From UBA6016 sp041915365 (GTDB taxonomy: Bacteria; Campylobacterota; Campylobacteria; Campylobacterales; UBA6016), in NCBI GenBank assembly GCA_041915365.1, contig JAYSBP010000003.1:96408-160407 (forward strand): a stretch of DNA of 64,000 bases. The letters run 5' to 3'. Shown piece by piece: positions 26,063-35,415 of the stretch. The stretch's first letter is position 1, and every line of letters starts with the position of its first letter. The translations under genes were made by a program, and so were the position numbers. The notes beneath the pieces are model-generated. The model did not search any database. It worked only from the letters and a program-made list of their open reading frames with translations, and had not been told where the DNA came from.

Positions 26063-27280
26063 TTATTTCGCATCAAAGAAGCTAAGTTCTTTGCCTCTTA
26101 GGTTGATATGCTGTATCAACGGTTTAACTCTCTTTTTAGCCTTTGTACACTCTTCAAGATCTGCATAAACTTTTGACAAATGTGCAACGGTAGTATCTCT
26201 ACCGCCAAGACCGTAAGTGTAGTTTAGGACAGGTACAAAAATGCCGTTATCAAGCAAGACTGAGCATACATCGTTAAATACCACTCCAGTAGTACCCATT
26301 GGGCAATTTCTATCAAGAACGGCTATTGATTTTGCGTTTTTAAGTACGTCAGCAAGAATCTCTTTAGGGAAAGGTCTAAGAACTCTTATAGCCACAAGAC
26401 CAACTTTTTTACCCTCTTTTCTTAGCTTATCTACCGTTAGTTTTGTTGTACCAACGGCGCTTCCCATAACAACTATAATCTCATCGGCATCTTCAGCCAT
26501 ATAAGTCTCTATAAACTTATATTTTCTACCGGTTAGTTTTTCAAACTCCGCAAATACCCTCTCAATTACCGGACCAGCGTTCATAATTGCTGCGTTTTGG
26601 TTTGATTTGTGCTCAAAATGCCACTCTTCTTCAGTCTGCGCACCGTATGTAACAGGATTCGCAGCGTCTAGCATAGGTCTTACGAATTTATAATCACCTA
26701 TAAAATTGTAAGCAACATCATCTTGAAGTGGATGAACAACCTCTACCGTATGGCTAGTAAGGAAACCGTCTTGGTGAACCATAACAGGAAGTCTAACATC
26801 AAGATCTTCTCCAACTTTGAATGCGCAAAGGTTCATATCGTACGCTTCTTGCGGATTATATGCACAAAGATTAATCCAACCGCTAAGAAGACCGAGATAC
26901 ATATCAGAGTGGTCACCGTGAATGTTTAGCGGGCTGGCAAGAGCTCTGTTTACAACGTTGAGTACGATAGGAAGTCTCATACCGCTTGCTTGATACAAAA
27001 CCTCAACCATCAAAGCAAAACCTTGCGAACTAGTAGCAGTAGCAACTCTACCACCGGCAGCGGCAGCACCAACGCATGCGCTCATTGCGGCATGCTCAGA
27101 TTCAACCATTACAAATTCGCCGCCATTGATGTCCCCATCTGCGGCATATTGTGAATAGTTTTGCACTATAGGCGTAGAAGGCGTAATAGGGTACGCCGCA
27201 ACGACATCTATTTGAGCTTGTCTCATTGCTTGAGATGCGGCTGTATTACCGTCCCAAACCGTTCTTGTTTCTAGTTCCAT
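26063..27280 (-). CDS. porA: pyruvate:ferredoxin oxidoreductase, alpha subunit
   Basis: 405 residues. Pyrimidine-binding domain (AAYPITPSTPIVQNYSQYA, VESEHAAMSACVGAAAAGG, TATSSQGFALM), followed by the core domain (VVMGSAVGTTKLTVDKLR, LRPFPKEI, LDRNCPMGTTG). It binds substrate together with PorB. Start ATG has GGAG upstream inside the end of porD; 3 bases separate the reading frames. Confidence 0.95.
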   Translation of the reverse strand: MELETRTVWDGNTAASQAMRQAQIDVVAAYPITPSTPIVQNYSQYAADGDINGGEFVMVESEHAAMSACVGAAAAGGRVATATSSQGFALMVEVLYQASGMRLPIVLNVVNRALASPLNIHGDHSDMYLGLLSGWINLCAYNPQEAYDMNLCAFKVGEDLDVRLPVMVHQDGFLTSHTVEVVHPLQDDVAYNFIGDYKFVRPMLDAANPVTYGAQTEEEWHFEHKSNQNAAIMNAGPVIERVFAEFEKLTGRKYKFIETYMAEDADEIIVVMGSAVGTTKLTVDKLRKEGKKVGLVAIRVLRPFPKEILADVLKNAKSIAVLDRNCPMGTTGVVFNDVCSVLLDNGIFVPVLNYTYGLGGRDTTVAHLSKVYADLEECTKAKKRVKPLIQHINLRGKELSFFDAK

Positions 27281-27283
27281 TAA

Positions 27284-27676
27284 CTATTTCTCCTCGCCCG
27301 CTTTTTTCTCTTTTTTTGGCCAGTTAGCTAGCTCATCCGCCTCATCTGCTCTCTCTGCGAACATGATTAGCGATTTTGGATTTGTAGGGCAAACGTGTGC
27401 ACAGATGCCGCAACCTTTACAGTGTTCATAGTCTATATGAGAAAACTTTTTATCTTTAGAAATTATAGATGTATCTGGACAATACACCCAGCAAAACTGA
27501 CAGTGAATGCAGTGCTCAGCGTTGAAAATCGGCTTTTCAACACGCCAATCAGCAACTGCGTAAGTGAAAGAATTGTTGTCGCTATGTACCCAATCCTCTG
27601 GTTTTGAAAAAGATGTAAGGACCGCCCCAGGTACGAAGCCGTCCCAGTCTTTTAATAGATGATCCGGAGTTGCCAT
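27284..27676 (-). CDS. porD: pyruvate:ferredoxin oxidoreductase, delta (ferredoxin) subunit
   Basis: 130 residues. Two [4Fe-4S] motifs: CIHCQFCWVYCPD and CKGCGICAHVCP. Electrons pass through these clusters to the external carrier. The Lys/Glu-rich tail WPKKEKKAGEEK extends beyond the cluster domain. TAAGGAG lies upstream of the ATG. Confidence 0.95.
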   Translation of the reverse strand: MATPDHLLKDWDGFVPGAVLTSFSKPEDWVHSDNNSFTYAVADWRVEKPIFNAEHCIHCQFCWVYCPDTSIISKDKKFSHIDYEHCKGCGICAHVCPTNPKSLIMFAERADEADELANWPKKEKKAGEEK

Positions 27677-27690
27677 ATTAATATATCTCC

Positions 27691-28248
27691 TTAGTTAACT
27701 TCATTGTATGCTCTAGTAATAGCCGCATTATTACCGTCAATAATTTTTTGAGGGAATTTTTTTAGGATTTTTTTCATCCCTACCAAAAATGCTTCAATAG
27801 TAAAAATACCGGACACTTTCATAAGTGCACCAAGCATAGGCGTATTAGGAATAGCTTTACCTATTGTCTCTTTACTAATTGTCAAACAGTCAAGAACATA
27901 AACTTCTCTACCGACAAGAGCAGGTACTTGTTTTACTAGTTCTTCTTTTGTCATATCTGTAGTTATAATGAATTTAGTATTTTGATTTGTATTTCTAGTT
28001 ATATTACCTGAGAAAACTAGCGACGGATCTATAACAAGTACGTAATCCGGTAGCATCTCTTTGGAGTGGTCGATAATTTCTTCGTCAGATACCCTATTGT
28101 AAGCATTCATAGGAGCACCTCTTTTTTCGGCTCCGTAAACAGAAAATGCTTGAACAAACTTTCCTTCTGCGGCAAGCACATCAGCAAGAGCTTTCGCACC
28201 CGTAACAGCTCCTTGTCCGGCTCTTGAATGCCATCTTATTTGAAGCAT
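27691..28248 (-). CDS. porC: pyruvate:ferredoxin oxidoreductase, gamma subunit
   Basis: 185 residues from the ATG that follows GAAAGGG; a longer frame to 28278 exists but adds ten residues before the conserved opening MLQIRWHSRAGQGAVTGAK. Family segments include FGAEKRGAPM-type SVYGAEKRGAPMNAYNRVS and LGALMKVSG. First gene of the four-subunit operon porC-D-A-B, the order also found in H. pylori, where the enzyme feeds electrons to flavodoxin. Confidence 0.95.
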   Translation of the reverse strand: MLQIRWHSRAGQGAVTGAKALADVLAAEGKFVQAFSVYGAEKRGAPMNAYNRVSDEEIIDHSKEMLPDYVLVIDPSLVFSGNITRNTNQNTKFIITTDMTKEELVKQVPALVGREVYVLDCLTISKETIGKAIPNTPMLGALMKVSGIFTIEAFLVGMKKILKKFPQKIIDGNNAAITRAYNEVN

Positions 28249-28358
28249 GGTTTCCCTTTCCAATTGAAATGAAGTCAATTCTATTTTAAAAATGCTTAAA
28301 ATTGTCGCATAAAAAGCTAAAAAAGAGATAAAATCTATCTCATTTTTTTGTGACTTTT

Positions 28359-29012
28359 TTAATTCCCGCTTTTGATGATTTTGACGGCTTCCAAAGCATC
28401 CTTCACAAGTATATCGGACACTCTCTCCAGCTCTTTTTTGTCACCATATCCCGTCATAAGGGCAACATGCCTTATTCCTGCATTTTTTGCAGCTTCGACG
28501 TCTAAATAAGTGTCCCCTATCATCCAAATATTATTTTTTTCGTCCGCTTCATTTTTACCCATTTGCTCTAAAGCTTTATAAATCGGCTCTGGATGCGGCT
28601 TGACATTTACAACATCTTCCCGACCTACAAGAGTCTCAAAATAATGCATCACATTCATATGCTCCAAAAGCTCCGTGGAATATCTAGCCGTCTTAGTCGT
28701 CACAACCCCCAGTCTAGCAAATGACGACGCAAGCTCTATCGCCTCTAGCGCACCTTCAAGCAAAAAAGTTTTCGCCCTTGAAATCTCTCTATAATGCGCC
28801 TTGTATGCGCTAACGTGCTTATCAACCAACCTCTCGTCGACACCTAAAAATCTAAAAATATCTTCAAGCGTATACCCTATTTTTGACTCAATATCTTCTC
28901 TATTTGGGTATTTTGAGTCCATAATTTCAAAGGCCTTATAAAATGATTCGATAATAGCTTCCGTAGAATCTATAAGCGTTCCGTCCAAATCAAATAATAT
29001 TGTTGTTTTCAT
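28359..29012 (-). CDS. HAD-family phosphatase, phosphoglycolate phosphatase-like
   Basis: 217 residues. HAD motif I FDLDGTLIDS, motif II VVTTKT, and motifs III/IV around KPHPEPIYKAL and MIGDTYLDVEAAKNAG. The cap domain is the alpha-helical type of the Gph/PGMB group. The substrate could be phosphoglycolate or another small phosphoester. I prefer the ATG at 29012 (MKTTILFDL), which has AAGG about 10 bases upstream; another ATG lies 9 bases before it. Confidence 0.85.
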   Translation of the reverse strand: MKTTILFDLDGTLIDSTEAIIESFYKAFEIMDSKYPNREDIESKIGYTLEDIFRFLGVDERLVDKHVSAYKAHYREISRAKTFLLEGALEAIELASSFARLGVVTTKTARYSTELLEHMNVMHYFETLVGREDVVNVKPHPEPIYKALEQMGKNEADEKNNIWMIGDTYLDVEAAKNAGIRHVALMTGYGDKKELERVSDILVKDALEAVKIIKSGN

Positions 29013-29070
29013 ACTTTGCATACCTTATTTAAAAGTTGAAAAGATAGCAAAAAAACAATTGGCACCACTT

Positions 29071-29092
29071 TAACACTTTTTGGTGCTACAAT
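29071..29092 (+). promoter_or_regulatory. promoter of the OmpA-like gene with an overlapping dyad
   Basis: A TTTAACACTT element (from 29069) stands 8 bases before TACAAT (29087-29092), the Campylobacter-type arrangement of an upstream TTTAA element and a -10 box. A perfect GCACCA-N13-TGGTGC inverted repeat (29062-29086) frames the upstream element and abuts the -10, so a repressor could act here. Confidence 0.55.
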
Positions 29093-29135
29093 TACGGTAA
29101 CGTCTTTTTGACGACATTAATACAAGGAAAATACG

Positions 29136-30194
29136 ATGAAACTGCTTAAAACCGTTTTAATATCGGCCATAGTAGCATCATCACTGGCTGCCGATACGGG
29201 CGCTGATTTGGAAATATCTCCATATGTCGGAGCACATTTTTTTAATGGACCAAGAGATACTAAAACGTCTCCTGAGGCTGGCGTAATAGTTGAAAAAGCT
29301 ATCGGCGACAACGGTCTTGCACTTGCCGGTGCACTTGGATATGCACAAGGTAAGGCAAAATCAGACGATAAAACAAGAAGAATGGGAACATACGGTCTCA
29401 ATCTAATCAAAAACTACGATATAGGCTCAAAACTTATCCCTTATGTAGGTGTAGGCGCCGCCGGAACTTTCAATAACAACACTGCAATAGGGCCAAATGC
29501 TCTAATGGGTCTAAAATACAAACTAACAGACGCCCTCAACCTAAGAGCCGAAGTTAGCGATAATTATCTATTCAGCAAGAAAAATGACGTAAAAGCTATT
29601 CTTGGATTAGGATTTTTGTTTGGCGGTTCAAAAGCTCAAACAATAGCGGCTTCAGAGCCTGTTAAAAAAGTGGAAGAACCAAAAGAACAACCTAAAGCGG
29701 CACAAGCACAAGCCACAACAACAAGTACTGCGGCAGCAGTAGAGGTGGACTCTGACGGTGACGGCGTGGTAGACTCAAAAGATAAATGCCCAAATACGCT
29801 TGCAGGACTAAAAGTTGATGACCAAGGATGCTTCATATCGGCAGACCTAAAAATAAACTTTGACACTTCAAAATCTGTAGTCAAAAAAGAATATATGGCA
29901 AAACTGGAGGCTTTCGCAAAATTCCTAAATGACAATAAATCTGTTAACGTAACTATCGAAGGACATACGGACAACGCAGGCAAAGCAAAAGCAAATCAAA
30001 CCCTATCTGAGAGAAGAGCAAAAGCCGTTATGGATATTCTTGTGAAAGAGTATAAAGTAGACGCTAAGCAGCTAAAATCAGTCGGATACGGAGCTACAAA
30101 ACCAATAGCTAGCAACAAAACTGCTGCCGGAAAAGCTGAAAATAGAAGAATTATGGCAGTAGCTGACAAGGTTAGCCAAACTCCTACGAAATAA
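29136..30194 (+). CDS. OmpA-family outer-membrane protein, CadF-like
   Basis: 352 residues: signal peptide (KLLKTVLISAIVASSLAA), an eight-strand-type beta-barrel to about 165, a Pro/Glu/Ala/Thr-rich linker, one thrombospondin type 3 calcium repeat (DSDGDGVVDSKDKCPNT), then an OmpA C-terminal peptidoglycan-binding domain (NVTIEGHTDNAGKAKANQTLSERRA is its core, with NRRI near the end). The same architecture is found in the Campylobacter fibronectin-binding protein CadF; adhesion here is only an inference, while anchoring the outer membrane to peptidoglycan follows from the domain. AAGGAAAA precedes the ATG. Confidence 0.92.
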   Translation: MKLLKTVLISAIVASSLAADTGADLEISPYVGAHFFNGPRDTKTSPEAGVIVEKAIGDNGLALAGALGYAQGKAKSDDKTRRMGTYGLNLIKNYDIGSKLIPYVGVGAAGTFNNNTAIGPNALMGLKYKLTDALNLRAEVSDNYLFSKKNDVKAILGLGFLFGGSKAQTIAASEPVKKVEEPKEQPKAAQAQATTTSTAAAVEVDSDGDGVVDSKDKCPNTLAGLKVDDQGCFISADLKINFDTSKSVVKKEYMAKLEAFAKFLNDNKSVNVTIEGHTDNAGKAKANQTLSERRAKAVMDILVKEYKVDAKQLKSVGYGATKPIASNKTAAGKAENRRIMAVADKVSQTPTK

Positions 30195-30208
30195 TTACCC
30201 GCAAAATC

Positions 30209-30240
30209 TTCCGCCTACTGGGCGGGGATTTCTTCTTTTG
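30209..30240 (+). terminator. possible terminator of the OmpA-like gene
   Basis: A CCGCC-TACTG-GGCGG hairpin followed by GGATTTCTTCTTTTG and more T residues lies 15 bases after the stop. The T run does not start directly at the stem, and the element overlaps the 3' end of the convergent DUF6172 gene. Confidence 0.4.
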
Positions 30241-30517
30241 TTTTTTTACGCCCCGCTTTAGCCAAAATCTCAATATAAAAACTATCAAGCTTATTTGCCG
30301 CCGCATCATCTATTGACTGCGTTATCTGCGAAAAAGCTATTACTTCTGCGCTGCTCTCATCGGAGCCAAACCTACAGTCAAATTCCCAAAAATCAATACC
30401 ATCAGACAGTGGCTTTCTTTTTTCTCTTTTGATATATTGTCTTATTTCGTGTTTTGCAGCTTCAACGGCTCTGTCATAGTTTTTGTTTTGTACGTTTAGT
30501 TTAAATGTTTTTTTCAT
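30215..30517 (-). CDS. DUF6172 family protein
   Basis: 100 residues. The opening MKKTFKLNVQNKNYDRAVEAAKHEIRQY and the signature KRKPLSDGIDFWEFDCRFG match a family of small conserved proteins of unknown role found across Proteobacteria. No membrane segment. It is convergent with the OmpA-like gene and lies between it and tRNA-Phe. Confidence 0.82.
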   Translation of the reverse strand: MKKTFKLNVQNKNYDRAVEAAKHEIRQYIKREKRKPLSDGIDFWEFDCRFGSDESSAEVIAFSQITQSIDDAAANKLDSFYIEILAKAGRKKTKEEIPAQ

Positions 30518-30603
30518 TAATTACCCTTGGATTATGCAATTAGCTCAAATCTTTGAATAAAAATAAAATCTGAAGTTCAAAGTTGAAGGTTTTTAGGTTG
30601 TGG

Positions 30604-30679
30604 TGGTGGCTGGAGGCGGAATCGAACCGCCGACACGCAGATTTTCAGTCTGCTGCTCTACCGACTGAGCTATCCAGCC
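30604..30679 (-). tRNA. tRNA-Phe (anticodon GAA), CCA encoded
   Basis: 76 bases on the minus strand. The acceptor stem GGCTGGA pairs with TCCAGCC, followed by A and an encoded CCA. The D arm contains AGCTCAGTCGGTAGAGC, the anticodon loop is CTGAAAA giving anticodon GAA, and the T arm contains GGTTCGATTCC. All stems close. Confidence 0.97.
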
Positions 30680-30729
30680 AAATTGGGAGTCAAAAAGGAA
30701 GCGAAATTATAATCAGTTACTCTTAAAGT

Positions 30730-31923
30730 TTAGCTTAAAGCGGCAACAAACGATTTAAATTTCTCACCACGCTCTTTGTAACCGCTGAATTGGTCGAGGC
30801 TTGCAGCGGCAGGAGATAGCATTCCGACAGAGTTTTTATCCATTTGCTCACCCATTTTTGAAACCGCAGTTTGCAAAACTCCACATTTTGTACACTTGAT
30901 ACCGTAGTTCTTACAAAACAAAGCGATACGCTCTTCGTTTGAGCCTATCGAAAAGACTTCCAAGTTTTTGTCTTTCAAAAATTCAAACATTGACGTTAAA
31001 TCCTGTCCTTTGTCATCACCGCCGAGCAAGAGAAGTATTTTTTTGTCAGTATAGTTTTTGACTGCCTCTATAGTAGCGTCAAGATTTGTAGCCTTGCTAT
31101 CATCCACCCATAATCGCCCAAAAGTATCGGTAAATTCTTCTTGCCTATGTCCATCTATATTAAAAGAGTTAATAAGCTCATAATCAACCTCATTAAAAAG
31201 CGCCTTTGTGACGGATAAAGCCATCAGGGCATCAAGCAAAAATACACCTTTGAATTTTATTTTACTCGTATCTATATCCAAATACGCAGCCAAATCCTCA
31301 TGGTTTTCATATCCGACAAAAAAGCCGTTCGTCGGCACATTTTTATATTTTGCGGGGGCAACTATCATTTCCCCCTCTTGCATAACACCAAAAGGTTTCA
31401 GTTTTGCAGCCTCATACTCTTCCATACTACCGTGCCAGCTCACATGGTCTGGGGTTATCGGCAAAAGAAGGTATATATTTGGCTTTGCTTTGTTCGTGTA
31501 ATGGATTGTAAAAGAGCTTGTCTCAAGTATCCACATACTTGCGTTTTCATTCATTTGTGCAAGCGGCGAGCCTATATTGCCCCCGACATCGGCACCTCGT
31601 CTTTCAAGTAGGTGAAAGAGCATTTGTGTTGTCGTAGTTTTGCCGTTTGTCCCACTAATCCAAACACTAAAAGGCATCTTATCCGCAAACAAATCGTATT
31701 CGCTCACTAGATGCTTTGCGCTTGACGTAAGTGGATGATGCGGCGGTATCCCTGGGCTGGTCACCTCGAGAGAGCTTGAATCTGGATCAAAAAGATGAGA
31801 TGGGAAAAGAGTATTTCCCTTATCGTCCGTTTTTATCTCTTTGATATTGTCGTCAAAAATTCTACAATTACCGTATTTGTTCGCAATCGCTTGTGTTGTT
31901 TTTCCATACCCAAATAGTGTCAT
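30730..31923 (-). CDS. murD: UDP-N-acetylmuramoylalanine--D-glutamate ligase
   Basis: Adds D-glutamate to UDP-MurNAc-L-Ala in peptidoglycan synthesis. 397 residues with the ATP-binding GTNGKTTTTQM, SSFTIHY-type central motif, PITPDHVSWHGS, and the ligand-domain INSFNIDGHRQE and DDSKATNLDAT. It is shorter than the roughly 440 residues of E. coli MurD, mainly in the N-terminal domain. Its ATG shares one base region with the mraY stop, so the two are coupled. Confidence 0.95.
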   Translation of the reverse strand: MTLFGYGKTTQAIANKYGNCRIFDDNIKEIKTDDKGNTLFPSHLFDPDSSSLEVTSPGIPPHHPLTSSAKHLVSEYDLFADKMPFSVWISGTNGKTTTTQMLFHLLERRGADVGGNIGSPLAQMNENASMWILETSSFTIHYTNKAKPNIYLLLPITPDHVSWHGSMEEYEAAKLKPFGVMQEGEMIVAPAKYKNVPTNGFFVGYENHEDLAAYLDIDTSKIKFKGVFLLDALMALSVTKALFNEVDYELINSFNIDGHRQEEFTDTFGRLWVDDSKATNLDATIEAVKNYTDKKILLLLGGDDKGQDLTSMFEFLKDKNLEVFSIGSNEERIALFCKNYGIKCTKCGVLQTAVSKMGEQMDKNSVGMLSPAAASLDQFSGYKERGEKFKSFVAALS

Positions 31924-33062
31924 TATCGTATCTTAATAGTTAGAAGTGCAATAATATTTGAAAGAAGCGCAATAATCCAGAATCTAACGATTATCTTGTT
32001 CTCAGCCCATTTTTTCATCTCAAAGTGATGATGAAGCGGTGCCATCAAAAACACCCTCTTCCCTCTTGATTTGAAAGATGCGATTTGGATAATCACCGAC
32101 ATGGTCTCTAGCACAAAAATAAAACCTATGACGATTAGAAGTATCTCGCTCTTCGACACGACCGCCAAAAGACCCATCAAAGCGCCGATAGGGAGACTCC
32201 CGCTATCCCCCATAAATACCTCCGCCGGATTTGAGTTGTACCACAAAAATCCAAGAAGTGCGCCAACCATACAAAAAGCAACGACGGAGAGCTCGCCGAC
32301 GCCTATTACCTTTGGCATAAATAGATAGTTGCTAAGAACGGCGTTTCCCGTAATATATATCAAAATACCAAGGGATATGAAAGCAAAAACACTAGGCACC
32401 GTGGCTAGGCCGTCGAGGCCGTCCGTGATATTTACGGCATTGCTTGCCGCCACCATTACAAGAGCCCAAAAAGGGATAGCAAAAATTCCCATATCAAAAA
32501 GTGGATTTTTCAAAAATGGAACATAAAATGTTGTCGGGAAGTTAAGATAAAAGAACATAAAAGCAGAGACTAGAAAAGCCACAAAAAACTGCGCATACAG
32601 CTTGCCTCTAGCGGAGAGCCCGAGCTCGTTTTTACCGCCAGTGATTTTGCCCATATCATCAGTAAGCCCTATAGCCATAAAACCTAGCATCAAAAAGATG
32701 GACGATAAAACATATAAGTCATCCATCTTTGCGGACAGGGCGACGGCCAGCAGCGTGGAGCACATAAATACAAGTCCACCCATAGTAGGCGTATTCTTCT
32801 TACCCTGATGCGATTCGGGTGCAAGAGAATATATCGGCTGTTTCATTTTTTTGGCTTTGGCCCATCTAATAAAACTAGGCATCATTATGATTGTCAGCGC
32901 AAAAGCGATAAAAAAACCTATGAGGGAACGAACGGTGATATAGTGGAAAATATTTACGCCGTAAAAGCTATAAAGCCAATAAAACATTGAGAAATCCCTT
33001 GCAGTTGTGAAGAACTCTTTGTATAGCCTCCACAAAGGATAAGCAAAGAGTTCCAAAGCCAA
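31923..33062 (-). CDS. mraY: phospho-N-acetylmuramoyl-pentapeptide transferase
   Basis: Integral membrane enzyme that makes lipid I. 379 residues with about ten transmembrane helices. Hallmarks are PTMGGLVF, the aspartate-rich LTDDMGKI and NITDGLDGLATVPS, GDSGSLPIGALMG, and the LMAPLHHHFE loop. It is the first gene of the minus-strand pair and is divergent from gpmI across a 50-base gap. Confidence 0.97.
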   Translation of the reverse strand: MALELFAYPLWRLYKEFFTTARDFSMFYWLYSFYGVNIFHYITVRSLIGFFIAFALTIIMMPSFIRWAKAKKMKQPIYSLAPESHQGKKNTPTMGGLVFMCSTLLAVALSAKMDDLYVLSSIFLMLGFMAIGLTDDMGKITGGKNELGLSARGKLYAQFFVAFLVSAFMFFYLNFPTTFYVPFLKNPLFDMGIFAIPFWALVMVAASNAVNITDGLDGLATVPSVFAFISLGILIYITGNAVLSNYLFMPKVIGVGELSVVAFCMVGALLGFLWYNSNPAEVFMGDSGSLPIGALMGLLAVVSKSEILLIVIGFIFVLETMSVIIQIASFKSRGKRVFLMAPLHHHFEMKKWAENKIIVRFWIIALLSNIIALLTIKIR

Positions 33063-33112
33063 ATTTTAGTAAACTTTACCTCAAAAGCCAATAAATACAA
33101 GGCGGCAAGGGA

Positions 33113-34600
33113 ATGAGAAAAAAAACAGTTTTAATAATAACCGACGGAATAGGCTATTCGCCGGAAAAAGAATACAACGCTTTTTTGGCGGCAAAAAAAC
33201 CGACATACGATAAATTATTCCAAAACGTCCCATACTCGCTAGTCAAAACACACGGCCTAAGCGTCGGGCTTCCGGAGGGCCAAATGGGCAACTCGGAGGT
33301 CGGACACATGACGATAGGAAGCGGCCGCATCCTATATCAAGACCTAGTCAAAATATCTTTGGCACTAGAAGACGGCTCGCTAGCTACACATCCAAAATTA
33401 AAAGCACTTTTTGATAATTCAAAAGAGATACACATAGCGGGACTCGTCTCTGACGGTGGGGTTCATTCACACCTATCGCATATCATAGGACTTGCAAAAA
33501 TAGCTGAAAAAACAGGAAAAAAAGTGTGGCTACATGCAATAACCGATGGTAGAGATGTCAGCCCTACATCATCCAAAAAGTTTATAAAAGAACTACTTGA
33601 GATAGAAACCGACAGTGTGAAACTTGCAACTATTGCCGGTAGATTTTATGCCATGGATAGAGACAATAGATGGGATAGGGTAGAAAAGGCCTATAACGCC
33701 ATGACAAATGCCACGCCGAAAGCATCGATAACTCCATTGGAATATATAGACTCAGAGTACCAAAAAGAGATAACGGACGAGTTTTTGGAACCAGCGGCAT
33801 TTGGTGGTTTTGAAGGAATCAAAGACGGAGACGGCTTTGTTTTTGCAAACTTCAGGTCAGATAGAGCCAGAGAGATAGTAACGGCTCTTGGAAAAGAAGA
33901 CTTTGGCGGCTTTGAAAGAGCGTACAAAAAAATAAACATAGCCACAATGACAGAGTACTCCAAAGAGTTTAGTTACCCTGTGCTTTTTGAAAAAGACGAG
34001 CCAAAAAATACGCTTGCAGAGGTCATATCGGCGGCAGGTCTGAAACAATTTCACACGGCCGAGACGGAAAAATATGCACACGTAACGTTCTTCTTTAATG
34101 GCGGAGTAGAGACTCCGTATCTCAACGAATCAAGAGCGCTAATACCTAGCCCGAAAGTAAAGACATACGATGAAATGCCGCAGATGAGCGCTTATGAAGT
34201 ATGCGAGGCAGTGTTAAAAGCAATGGACGAGGATTATGAATTTGTAGTAGTCAACTTTGCAAACGGCGATATGGTCGGGCATACTGGCGTATTTGAGGCT
34301 GGAATAAAGGCGGTAGAAGCCGTGGATGAGTGCCTCGGTAAAATATTTGACAAATCAGATGAGAAGGACTACTCAATCGTGCTTACCTCCGACCATGGCA
34401 ACTGCGAAGAGATGCGGGATGACGAAGGGCATACCTTAACAAACCATACCGTAGGTTCCGTATTTTGCTTCATAAAAGATAGCGAGGTATCTAGCGTACA
34501 AGAAGGGGGACTTAACAATATAGCGCCGACCGTACTAACTTTGATGGGCCTAGAGATACCTTCAGAGATGGATAAAGCTCTAATTGAACTAAAAGGATGA
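33113..34600 (+). CDS. gpmI: 2,3-bisphosphoglycerate-independent phosphoglycerate mutase
   Basis: Interconverts 3- and 2-phosphoglycerate using two manganese ions. 495 residues; metal site near the N-terminus (ITDGIGYSPEKE), phospho-serine segment GQMGNSEVGHMTIGSGR, HAITDGRDVSP, FRSDRARE, TSDHGNCEEM and NHTVGSV. A GGCAAGGGA sequence precedes the ATG. Its stop overlaps the region of the fabG start. Confidence 0.96.
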   Translation: MRKKTVLIITDGIGYSPEKEYNAFLAAKKPTYDKLFQNVPYSLVKTHGLSVGLPEGQMGNSEVGHMTIGSGRILYQDLVKISLALEDGSLATHPKLKALFDNSKEIHIAGLVSDGGVHSHLSHIIGLAKIAEKTGKKVWLHAITDGRDVSPTSSKKFIKELLEIETDSVKLATIAGRFYAMDRDNRWDRVEKAYNAMTNATPKASITPLEYIDSEYQKEITDEFLEPAAFGGFEGIKDGDGFVFANFRSDRAREIVTALGKEDFGGFERAYKKINIATMTEYSKEFSYPVLFEKDEPKNTLAEVISAAGLKQFHTAETEKYAHVTFFFNGGVETPYLNESRALIPSPKVKTYDEMPQMSAYEVCEAVLKAMDEDYEFVVVNFANGDMVGHTGVFEAGIKAVEAVDECLGKIFDKSDEKDYSIVLTSDHGNCEEMRDDEGHTLTNHTVGSVFCFIKDSEVSSVQEGGLNNIAPTVLTLMGLEIPSEMDKALIELKG

Positions 34601-34602
34601 AA

Positions 34603-35346
34603 ATGACGTTTACTGGAAAAAATGTATTAATAACTGGCGCAAGCAGAGGGATAGGCTCTGAAATAGCTAGATACCTCGCAAAAGCCGGACTAAAAGTGTG
34701 GATAAACTACAGAAGTGGCGCAGCAGAGGCGGATAAGCTAAAAATAGAAATAGAAGAGAACGGTGGGAAAGCGGCAGTCATAGGCTTTGACGCAAGCGAT
34801 GAAGAGGCATTTGTAAACGCTATAAAAACGATAGTAGATAGCGATGGCAGCATAGATTATCTTGTTAATAACGCCGGAATTACAAATGATAAACTCGCAC
34901 TCAGAATGAAAGTGGAAGACTTTGATAGCGTAATAAAAGCAAACCTTACATCAACTTTTATAGGTTGCAGGGAGGCGCTAAAAGCCATGAGTAAAAGCAA
35001 GTTTGGTAGTGTGGTAAACATAGCTTCAATAGTTGGTGAAACCGGCAACGCGGGACAAACCAATTACTCTGCAAGCAAAGGCGGTATGATAGCGATGACA
35101 AAAAGCTTCGCTGCAGAGGGTGCCGCAAGAGCTATTAGATATAACTCCGTGACCCCTGGTTTCATACAAACCGATATGACAAACGAATTAAAAGAGGAGG
35201 TTAAGAGCTATTACATAGACAAAATCCCTCTAAAAAGATTTGGCAAACCTGAAGAGATAGCAAGTGCGGTTGCATTTTTATTATCCGACGAGGCATCATA
35301 TATCACAGGAGAGACGCTAAAAGTAAACGGCGGAATGTTAATGTAA
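34603..35346 (+). CDS. fabG: 3-oxoacyl-[ACP] reductase
   Basis: NADPH-dependent reductase of type II fatty-acid synthesis. 247 residues from the second ATG, chosen because AAGGA stands 5 bases before it while the first ATG (34597) touches the Shine-Dalgarno sequence. SDR motifs: ITGASRGIGSEIA, NNAGITND, catalytic NYSASKGGM (Tyr and Lys), and the C-terminal YITGETLKVNGGM. Confidence 0.95.
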   Translation: MTFTGKNVLITGASRGIGSEIARYLAKAGLKVWINYRSGAAEADKLKIEIEENGGKAAVIGFDASDEEAFVNAIKTIVDSDGSIDYLVNNAGITNDKLALRMKVEDFDSVIKANLTSTFIGCREALKAMSKSKFGSVVNIASIVGETGNAGQTNYSASKGGMIAMTKSFAAEGAARAIRYNSVTPGFIQTDMTNELKEEVKSYYIDKIPLKRFGKPEEIASAVAFLLSDEASYITGETLKVNGGMLM

Positions 35347-35360
35347 AGCCAAAAATCCAA

Positions 35361-35383
35361 TTTAACACTTGCTTTGATATAAT
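35361..35383 (+). promoter_or_regulatory. acpP promoter
   Basis: TTTAACACTT followed after 7 bases by TATAAT (35378-35383), 32 bases before the acpP ATG. The same TTTAACACTT element occurs in front of the OmpA-like gene, in line with the TTTAAGTnTT-type upstream element described for Campylobacter promoters. Confidence 0.65.
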
Positions 35384-35415
35384 GTATGGTTTAAAAATTC
35401 CGTTAGGAGAAGTTT

